Below, one piece after another: positions 15,252 through 20,444 of a stretch of DNA of 20,444 bases. Position 1 is the first letter of the stretch. Each line of letters opens with the position of its first letter. The translations under genes were made by a program, and so were the position numbers. The stretch covers positions 1 to 20,444 of the forward strand of contig DATGIQ010000572.1 in the NCBI GenBank assembly GCA_035295665.1. The letters run 5' to 3'. Under the pieces are notes generated by a model. That model was not told the DNA's origin. It ran no database searches and was given only the letters and a program-made list of their open reading frames with translations. The stretch comes from DATGIQ01 sp035295665. GTDB lineage: Bacteria > Planctomycetota > Planctomycetia > Gemmatales > Gemmataceae.

Positions 15252-16571
15252 GTGAGCCAGACAAGAACGCGCCGTGAATTCATCCGCGACCTGGGCATCG
15301 GTACGGCGGCCCTGCCGTTTATTCTCAACCTTCCCAGTCTGGGCTTCGCCAACCAGCAGCGGCGCAAGCAGCGCCTGGTCATTCTGTTCAGCCCGAACGG
15401 CGTGGTACCGTCCACGTTCTGGCCCGATGGCGAAGGCGAACTCTGCCGGCTTCCGGAGAGCTTGGAGCCGCTGGAGCCGTTTGCGGATCGGACTCTCGTC
15501 CTCCACGGCGTCTGCGATAAGGTCCGGGGCGACGGCGACAACCACATGCGCGGCATCGGTTGCCTGCTCACGGGGGTCGAGCTCTTCCCCGGAAACATCC
15601 AGGGCGGCTCCCACACTCCGGCGGGATGGGCACGCGGTCTGTCCATCGATCAGGAGATCAAGAACTTCTTGCAAAGCGATCCGGCTACGCGGACCCGCTT
15701 CGGCTCTCTGGAATTTGGCGTGCTGGTACCGGAACGGGCGGATACCTGGACCCGCATGATCTACCTCGGGGCGAACAAGCCGATCGCACCGGTCGATGAT
15801 CCGTACCAGATGTTCGCCAAGCTGTATGGCCGGATGAAGGATCAGGAGAGCGTCAAGAGCATTCTCGATGATGTTCAGGACGAGCTGCACAAGATCGGCG
15901 AACAGGTCAGTAGCGAAGACCGCCGGCTCCTGGAGGAGCACGCCACGTTTGTCCGAGAGATGGAGCAGGAGCTGAAGGCGTCGGCCAGCCACGACGTTGG
16001 GCATGCGGTCCCGGAGCTGGAGCCGGGGGTCAGGAAAGAGAACGACAGCATGCCGCGGATCAGCAAGATGCAAATCGATCTAATGGTCCAGAGCTTTGCC
16101 GCGGATTTTGCCCGCGTGGCCAGCTTGCAATTTACCAACTCGGTCGGCCAAGCCCGCATGCGTTGGCTAAAGATCACGGAAAGCCATCATGAGCTGTCGC
16201 ATAAGCCGGACAATGACCGGGAAGCCCAAGATCATCTGACCCGGATCAACCGCTGGTATTGCGAGCAGATGGCGTATTTGGCCAAGCGCTTGGCCGAGAC
16301 GCCGGAGCCGGGCGGCAGCGGCAGCCTCTTGGACAACACGCTCATCGTGTGGACCAACGAGCTGGGCAAAGGGAACTCGCACACCCTGGACAACATCCCA
16401 TTCGTACTGGTCGGCAACGGTCTGGACTTCCGCATGGGACGTTCAATCAAGTATCCCAAGGTGCCGCACAATCGGCTGCTCATGTCGCTGGCCCACGGGA
16501 TGGGGCATCGGGTCAAGGCCTTTGGCAATCCCGATTTCTGCGGCCAAGGGCCTCTGCCGATGCTGAGCTGA
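15252..16571 (+). CDS. DUF1552 family exported protein (Tat signal)
   Basis: This is a 439-residue protein starting with GTG at 15252, one base after the preceding stop. GAGGAG (15239-15244) lies at 7-nt spacing, so translation is likely coupled. The N-terminus TRREFIRDLGIGTAALPF is a twin-arginine signal with cleavage near GFA. Family landmarks of DUF1552 (PF07586) are visible: LVILFSPNGVVPSTFWP (42-58), MRGIGCLLTGVELFPG, SIDQEI, DPYQMFAKLYG, LLEEHATFVREMEQEL, VWTNELGKGNSH and NRLLMSLAHGMGH. DUF1552 proteins are related to DUF1501 and are usually encoded directly after DUF1592/1588/1585 cytochrome proteins, as here. The biochemical role is unknown. The two proteins probably work together outside the cytoplasm, one reaching it by Sec and the other folded through Tat. 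Confidence 0.92.
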   Translation: MSQTRTRREFIRDLGIGTAALPFILNLPSLGFANQQRRKQRLVILFSPNGVVPSTFWPDGEGELCRLPESLEPLEPFADRTLVLHGVCDKVRGDGDNHMRGIGCLLTGVELFPGNIQGGSHTPAGWARGLSIDQEIKNFLQSDPATRTRFGSLEFGVLVPERADTWTRMIYLGANKPIAPVDDPYQMFAKLYGRMKDQESVKSILDDVQDELHKIGEQVSSEDRRLLEEHATFVREMEQELKASASHDVGHAVPELEPGVRKENDSMPRISKMQIDLMVQSFAADFARVASLQFTNSVGQARMRWLKITESHHELSHKPDNDREAQDHLTRINRWYCEQMAYLAKRLAETPEPGGSGSLLDNTLIVWTNELGKGNSHTLDNIPFVLVGNGLDFRMGRSIKYPKVPHNRLLMSLAHGMGHRVKAFGNPDFCGQGPLPMLS

Positions 16572-16706
16572 CACTGGCCGGTCCGCGACCGCGATCGTTA
16601 CGGAATCCGCCGCTGGCCGGCCCGCGTAAAGAGTTCTTGTAAGCTCAGACAAAATCCAGGCGGGACAGCACGGTCCTCCAAGCCTTGGTCGGCGCAGAGG
16701 ATCGTT

Positions 16707-17852
16707 TCAATCAAAATGCTCATCGTCGGCATTTGCAGGCGGCAATTTACCGATGCCGGGCGCCCGCCGCATCCAGGCGCTGGTTTGCCAATTGTCCACT
16801 GCGACCTTTTCCGGGTAGACCGGCGGCAGGGTGAACAAGAGAAACTTGGCCAGGGCGTTGATAAACGGCTCGTACATCGCGCGCAATTCTGCCAACTTGG
16901 CGTCCACCGCGCTCCCTTCACGCAGATCCCAGCCGGCGTCACGGAGAAGCCCACGCAACTGCAACAACCGCGCCTCGGGTAAGCGGTCGGGATCGGGAGA
17001 CAACGGCGGCGTCCGGAATACCAACGCCAAATCAACAATCGCGTGCCGGGCCATGGCAAAGGTGAGCTGGGCTTGGTAAGGGGCAATATCTTTCATGCCG
17101 ACGATCAGGAACGCACAGGTATCGAGAATACTGGTGATGGCTGCCAACCATGATTGGTTATCGTGCTGAGAGCGATAATAGCTCAACACCGGGAAAGAAA
17201 GATGGCTCTCCAGCAATTCGGCCGCCCAGCGTTCCCACTCCGCCAGGAAGGGATCGACGGCGGCGAAGGTGTGTGCTTGGGCCAGCCGGAGCAGTGCTTG
17301 TGCGGCACTCGGAGGGGAGCCGGCCCGGGCGTCGAGCAGCGAGATCGTCACCTCCCGGTGGGAAAACGCTTGGTAGAGTACGGGCAAGTAGCCGATGATC
17401 ACGGCCATGAACCCGAAGCCCAATCCCGCCTCGGCCACGCTGAGTATGCGGCCGGCTACGGTAATCGGGGTGACCTCACCGTAGCCGAGCGTGAAGAAGG
17501 TGACCCCGCTCAGGTAGAGATACGTGCTCAGGTCGGTCACTTGCTCCGGCGCTTGCAACGTGGTGCCAAGCGACCACTGTAGCAAGGCAAATCCGAGGAT
17601 GAGGCTCAGCACCCATGTGGCGAACAGGCCGAGCAACGATAAGGGTCCGAAGATGCTTAGGAAATATTCCCGACCTTTTCCCGGTGCCAACCGCAGCCCG
17701 ACGGCACGCCACAGAGTCCAGCTGCTGCGATAAAAGAGCCGCGTCAGGCGAAGGCTTCGAGTCACACGGCGGGGCAGCACCATCGTCTCGAAGCCTTCCA
17801 CCAATACGACCACGATCAGGCACAAGCTTCCGACCATCACCAGGATTTTCAT
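16707..17852 (-). CDS. Potassium-channel-like membrane protein with TLGYGE selectivity filter
   Basis: This is a 381-residue protein. The ATG at 17852 follows GGAGAGG at 5-nt spacing. Hydrophobic segments lie at about residues 2-19, 67-92 and 135-160. A pore helix and filter sit between the last two: YLYLSGVTFFTLGYGEVTPI (111-130). This is the Ion_trans_2 (PF07885) two-helix pore pattern, with TLGYGE in place of the usual TVGYGD. The cytoplasmic C-terminal half (about 165-381) is long and helical and has no RCK/TrkA-N nucleotide-binding motif that I can see. It does have a conserved-looking WERWAAELLESHLSFPVLSY region found in related bacterial 'ion channel' proteins. It probably conducts K+ or another cation. 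The gene is monocistronic and divergent from the small PEP-CTERM gene. Confidence 0.8.
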   Translation of the reverse strand: MKILVMVGSLCLIVVVLVEGFETMVLPRRVTRSLRLTRLFYRSSWTLWRAVGLRLAPGKGREYFLSIFGPLSLLGLFATWVLSLILGFALLQWSLGTTLQAPEQVTDLSTYLYLSGVTFFTLGYGEVTPITVAGRILSVAEAGLGFGFMAVIIGYLPVLYQAFSHREVTISLLDARAGSPPSAAQALLRLAQAHTFAAVDPFLAEWERWAAELLESHLSFPVLSYYRSQHDNQSWLAAITSILDTCAFLIVGMKDIAPYQAQLTFAMARHAIVDLALVFRTPPLSPDPDRLPEARLLQLRGLLRDAGWDLREGSAVDAKLAELRAMYEPFINALAKFLLFTLPPVYPEKVAVDNWQTSAWMRRAPGIGKLPPANADDEHFD

Positions 17853-17924
17853 CGGTACCTCTCCGGAAGCCAGACTCGGAAGCGGGCGGTCGCTAGGCCC
17901 ATCCTGAAAACTTTATTGCCGCGC

Positions 17925-17953
17925 TTGACCATGCGGGGGCATATGCGATAATT
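17925..17953 (+). promoter_or_regulatory. Sigma70-type promoter for the small PEP-CTERM gene
   Basis: TTGACC (17925-17930) is followed by GATAAT (17947-17952) after 16 nt, or by ATAATT (17948-17953) after 17 nt. Both are close to consensus. A start near 17959 would give a leader of about 36 nt, with the GGGGAG ribosome-binding site at 17985-17990. Confidence 0.65.
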
Positions 17954-17994
17954 GGCACTCGTGCTCTATCATGCTAGAAATTGTGGGGAGAAAC

Positions 17995-18222
17995 ATGAAG
18001 CACTGGGTATGTGGCTTTGTGTTGGCGATCATTCTCTTGGCCACTGCCGAAGCAAAGGCCGACACTCCCCTTGGCTATGTGGACAGCGGCATGGCCAATC
18101 TGGCGTTGATCGTTACGCGCGATATCCCGGAGCCAAACTCCGTACTTCTGTTGGCCGCCGGTCTTATCAGTCTCGCTTTACTCGCCACGATCGGCCGGCC
18201 GCCGTTTCGGCTCAAGTTTTGA
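17995..18222 (+). CDS. Minimal PEP-CTERM sorting-domain protein (75 aa)
   Basis: The ATG at 17995 follows GGGGAG at 4-nt spacing; an in-frame ATG at 17971 has no such site. Residues 1-22 (MKHWVCGFVLAIILLATAEA) form a signal peptide with probable cleavage after AKA. Only about 20 residues follow (DTPLGYVDSGMANLALIVTRD). Then comes IPEPNSV, a hydrophobic helix (LLLAAGLISLALLATI) and a basic tail (GRPPFRLKF), which is the PEP-CTERM pattern recognised by exosortase/EpsH systems. The protein has almost no body between export and sorting signals. It could be a small surface or matrix peptide, or a decayed remnant. Its own promoter and a strong hairpin 47 nt after the stop argue that it is a real gene. 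No exosortase gene is in the window. Confidence 0.7.
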   Translation: MKHWVCGFVLAIILLATAEAKADTPLGYVDSGMANLALIVTRDIPEPNSVLLLAAGLISLALLATIGRPPFRLKF

Positions 18223-18268
18223 TCAAGCGCGACCGGCTGCGCGGTCGTGCGAGATTCTTCCGCATCCC

Positions 18269-18322
18269 GGCTCGGTCCTTGGAAGCACGGCGTCGCGCCG
18301 CCGTGCTTCCAAGGACCGAGCC
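18269..18322. terminator. Perfect 24-bp hairpin between the PEP-CTERM gene and a convergent DUF4214 remnant
   Basis: The arms 18269-18292 and 18299-18322 are exact reverse complements over 24 bases around a 6-base loop. It begins 47 nt after the plus-strand stop at 18222 and ends 3 bases from the minus-strand stop at 18325. It could therefore end transcripts from both sides. No T-tract is present on either side. Confidence 0.65.
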
Positions 18323-18324
18323 AC

Positions 18325-18480
18325 TCAATCCGTCTGTAGCCGGATGAAGTACTCATCCGAACCAGTGAGATTCAGAATGACCGTTTCTTCGCGCACCCTC
18401 TGTTGCAGGGCGCTGACGAAGTTCTGAAGTCCGGAATTATCGGCCGGCCGGCCCAAGAAACTTTGGTAGAAGTTCTGCAC
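18325..18480 (-). pseudogene. Truncated C-terminus of a DUF4214 protein
   Basis: The minus-strand frame from 18480 encodes 51 residues before TGA: VQNFYQSFLGRPADNSGLQN, FVSALQQRVREETVILNLTG, SDEYFIRLQTD. This is the standard end of a DUF4214 protein. It aligns well with the last unit of the protein at 8713-12513 (VQSLYTEFLHRSADVSGLNG ... VGSDEYFARSSSSQS). An in-frame TAA stands at 18493-18495, only four codons upstream, and no DUF4214 sequence is visible beyond it in other frames. There is a GTG at 18480 but no ribosome-binding site. It is best read as the tail left after deletion of a larger gene. Confidence 0.65.
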
Positions 18481-18619
18481 CAGGCAGAAGCCTTACAACC
18501 AACGATGTGAGCAACCTGGACCATTCCGTATACCGAGCAAACATTTCGGACTGGAAAACGGTCCGGCCGCTCTTGAAAATAGACGAAGGAAAGAAAGCCC
18601 CTGAGGAACCAACCTTCCC

Positions 18620-19891
18620 ATGCGTATCACACTCGACTACGGCAAAACCGGATTGGAAGTAGAACTCCCCGAGGACCGGCTCATCGGTCCCTTGGCCATT
18701 CGACCGGCGCCGCCCCTGCCGGATGCGGCAGCCGCGACCGCCGCCGCACTGCGCCAGCCAATCGGCAGCCCGCCGCTCGCCGCGGTCGCCCGGGGCCGCC
18801 GCGATGCCTGCATCCTCGTTTGCGACATCACCCGGCCTGTGCCCAACCGGCTGCTGCTGCCACCGATCCTGCGCACCCTGGAAGAGCAGGGCATTGCGCG
18901 GCAGGATATTCTCCTGCTGATCGCGACCGGCTTGCACCGGCCCAACGAGGGAGCCGAGCTGCTAGAAATGCTCGGTCCCGAGATCGTCGCCAACTACCGG
19001 ATCGAGAATCATCATGGCAAGGTCTTGGAAGAGCACGATTACCTCGGCGAAACCCCCAACGGCGTGCCGATTTATCTCGATCGCCGCTATCTGCGCGCCG
19101 ATCTGAAGATCACGACCGGCCTGATCGAGCCGCACCTGATGGCCGGCTACAGCGGCGGTCGAAAAGTCATTTGCCCCGGAATTGCTGCACTCGAAACGGT
19201 CAAAGTATGGCATGGCCCCCGTTTCCTCGAACATCCACGGGCCGACTGTGGCATCCTCAAGGGCAACCCCGTCCATGAGGAGAACACGCGCATTGCCCAG
19301 CTGGCCGGCTGCGACTTCATCGTGAATGTCTGTCTCGACGGCCAGCGGCGCGTCACCTGGGTTGGAGCCGGCGACATGATCCAGGCCTGGGAAGAAGGGG
19401 TGCGCTTCATCGAACGGGTCGTCAAAGTTCCGATACCAGAACCGGTGGACATCGTGGTTACCAGTGCGGCCGGCTATCCGCTCGATGCGACCTGGTATCA
19501 GGCGATCAAGGGTTTAACCGGAGCCTTACCCATCGTCAAGCAAGGAGGCACGATCATCCTCGCCGCCCATCTCTCCGAAGGGATCGGCAGCCCTGAGTTC
19601 CAACGGCTAATAGAGGACAACCCGGACCTCCGCGTTTTCAAGCAGCGGATCCTCGGCAAGGATTATTTCGTCATGGATCAATGGCAGCTGGAAGAACAAG
19701 CCAAGGTCATGGAGCGCTGCCGCGTCAAGGTGGTGAGCGACGGCCTTCCTCCGGAAACCTTACGGCATTGCCACGCGCAGCCGGCAGTGACGGTCGAGCA
19801 AGCCGTTGCGGATTGCCTGACCGAGTATGGGCCGAAGGCGCGGGTCGCGGTCATTCCGAAGGGGCCATACGTACTTCCTTACGTAGCCTGA
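18620..19891 (+). CDS. larA: LarA-family nickel-pincer-dependent racemase/epimerase homologue
   Basis: This is a 423-residue protein. The ATG at 18620 gives the family-typical start MRITLDYGKTGLEVELP; GAGGAA lies upstream at about 18602-18607, rather far. The N-terminal DUF2088/Lar_N domain (about 5-205) carries all key residues known from lactate racemase LarA: Asp69 and Arg72 in CDITRP, His106 in ATGLHRP, His172 in EPHLMAGYSGGRK, Lys182 for covalent attachment of the nickel-pincer nucleotide, and His198 (WHGPR) as nickel ligand. The C-terminal domain (about 210-420) is full length. It should racemise or epimerise a 2-hydroxyacid by hydride transfer. LarA homologues act on several substrates, so lactate is not certain. 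The cofactor genes larB, larC and larE are not in the window. The gene stands alone, cytoplasmic. Confidence 0.88.
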   Translation: MRITLDYGKTGLEVELPEDRLIGPLAIRPAPPLPDAAAATAAALRQPIGSPPLAAVARGRRDACILVCDITRPVPNRLLLPPILRTLEEQGIARQDILLLIATGLHRPNEGAELLEMLGPEIVANYRIENHHGKVLEEHDYLGETPNGVPIYLDRRYLRADLKITTGLIEPHLMAGYSGGRKVICPGIAALETVKVWHGPRFLEHPRADCGILKGNPVHEENTRIAQLAGCDFIVNVCLDGQRRVTWVGAGDMIQAWEEGVRFIERVVKVPIPEPVDIVVTSAAGYPLDATWYQAIKGLTGALPIVKQGGTIILAAHLSEGIGSPEFQRLIEDNPDLRVFKQRILGKDYFVMDQWQLEEQAKVMERCRVKVVSDGLPPETLRHCHAQPAVTVEQAVADCLTEYGPKARVAVIPKGPYVLPYVA

Positions 19892-20230
19892 ATTAGATTC
19901 GATGCGGCTGTGCTCCTCGGTCGGGACGCGGGACATCCTTTGGATTCTCCTTTTTTCAGCAAAAATAATCGGCGCGTAGCATCGCCTTCGATCAATGAAA
20001 AGTAGCAGACGCGGTTGCCTGGCGACGGAGAGAGCCGCATGACGAGAGCGCAACCCATCGACGCAGCCCATCGGGCGGCGATCCGTTTGGTTTACTTCGA
20101 GGGGATGAACAAAGAGTCTTGCCCCGCACTCGTTTGCTGTGGGGGGCGGCTGGCGTTTCACGGCTCGCGGCAACATCGAGAAAACGTCCCACGAGCTGGC
20201 CGTGACCCTTGTCAGTCCTGAGTAACCGCG
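19892..20230. other. Gene-free stretch between convergent genes
   Basis: No gene is supported in these 339 bases. A short hairpin (ATCC-TTT-GGAT, near 19935-19945) followed by CCTTTTTTC (about 19950-19958) could be a weak terminator for the LarA homologue. Two short plus-strand frames (from 20015 and about 20125) look gene-like for a few codons but match no family I recognise. They may be decayed sequence. Confidence 0.4.
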
Positions 20231-20444
20231 TCACTTTTCTTCGATGCAATACAGGTACTTCTCGCCGCGCAGAAAGAGCTGCCGGCCGGCCACGACCGGG
20301 GAGGCATCCATCGGATCGTCTAGTCGGTTGGTGGCCAGCACCTGGGGCGAGTCGCCGGCTTTCAGGACCAGGGTCGTACCCTCCCGATCGACAAAGTAAA
20401 TGCGGCCAGCCGCGGCCACGGGAGAGGCATAGAAGGAGGATACG
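20231..20444 (-). CDS. C-terminus of a PQQ-type beta-propeller repeat protein (partial, runs off right edge)
   Basis: The last 70 codons read on the minus strand to a TGA at 20231-20233. Two propeller blades are visible: VSSFYASPVAAAGRIYFVDREG followed by TTLVLKAGDSPQVLATNRL, then DDPMDASPVVAGRQLFLRGEKYLYCIEEK. The repeated 'SPVVAxGRxYFxxxxGxxxxL' pattern is that of PQQ-like/BamB-type WD-like propellers, which are abundant and usually exported in planctomycetes. No catalytic residues can be judged from this fragment. The start and N-terminal signal lie outside the window. Confidence 0.85.
   Translation of the reverse strand, partial: VSSFYASPVAAAGRIYFVDREGTTLVLKAGDSPQVLATNRLDDPMDASPVVAGRQLFLRGEKYLYCIEEK

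Larger units (their letters stand above)
18223..18619. other. Gap with hairpin and gene remnant upstream of the LarA homologue
   Basis: These 397 bases hold no intact gene. They contain the 24-bp hairpin (18269-18322) and the DUF4214 remnant (18325-18480). The stretch 18496-18619 should carry the LarA promoter. I see no convincing -35/-10 pair there, only an A-rich GAAAATAGAC near 18574-18584 and a 5-bp hairpin at about 18548-18566. Confidence 0.5.

Noticed and set aside
14892..16073. Minus-strand open frame (393 codons) spanning the DUF1592/DUF1552 junction
   Set aside because: It is a shadow of two coupled sense genes with strong family motifs.
20015..20221. Short frame with RAAIRLVYFEGMNKES, slightly like sigma-factor region 4
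   Set aside because: The resemblance covers about a dozen residues, the helix-turn-helix continuation is missing in all frames, and no ribosome-binding site is present.
1..20444. CRISPR array, tRNA/rRNA genes, insertion sequences
   Set aside because: No regularly spaced direct repeats with unique spacers, no cloverleaf sequence, and no transposase motif with terminal inverted repeats were seen. The tandem repeats present are in-frame protein repeats.

Overview
This window is GC-rich bacterial DNA that almost certainly comes from a planctomycete. The evidence is the combination of gene families: DUF1501, DUF1552 and DUF1592-type cytochrome proteins with Tat or Sec signals, a sulfatase, an ECF sigma factor next to a Hanks-type Ser/Thr kinase, a tiny PEP-CTERM protein, and two secreted proteins with the N-terminal 'LExLEERxVPS' motif typical of large exported planctomycete proteins. 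Gemmatales or a relative is likely, but the sequence does not fix the genus.

Layout. 1-117 (-) is the N-terminus of an exported protein running off the left edge. 118-800 holds no gene I can support. 801-2632 (+) is a small four-helix membrane protein followed by a DUF1501 protein. 2865-6413 (-) is a signalling block: an ECF sigma factor, a Ser/Thr kinase, and a membrane-anchored TPR protein. The kinase carries an anti-sigma-like zinc motif at its N-terminus and a periplasmic c-type-haem Tll0287-like (DUF3365) sensor at its C-terminus. A perfect 26-bp hairpin lies between the sigma factor and the kinase. A divergent pair of good sigma70-type promoters separates the sigma factor from a secreted sulfatase (6560-8110, +). 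8713-12513 (+) is a 1266-residue modular exported protein with seven GloVer repeats, six Ig-like repeats, an (NPTP)8 linker and four DUF4214-type repeats. 12911-16571 (+) is a tight two-gene operon: a cytochrome/PA14/DUF1592-1588-1585 protein and a DUF1552 protein. 16707-17852 (-) is a potassium-channel-like membrane protein. 17995-18222 (+) is a 75-residue PEP-CTERM protein with its own promoter. 18620-19891 (+) is a LarA-family nickel-pincer racemase homologue. 20231-20444 (-) is the C-terminus of a PQQ-type beta-propeller protein running off the right edge.

Two apparent gene remnants lie in the gaps: the last 51 codons of a DUF4214 protein (18325-18480, -) and a piece of a VapC-like PIN toxin (12615-12725, -). 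Strong hairpins without a T-tract follow several genes at a similar distance of about 26-47 nt. They may be this organism's usual transcript ends.

How the parts work together. The most interesting unit is the sigma factor plus zinc-motif/kinase/haem-sensor fusion. It reads as a complete redox- or ligand-sensing transmembrane circuit in which one protein could both sense and hold or release its partner sigma factor. The exported sulfatase, the two cytochrome/DUF15xx systems and the modular surface protein fit a polysaccharide-degrading, surface-attached lifestyle. That last statement is inference.
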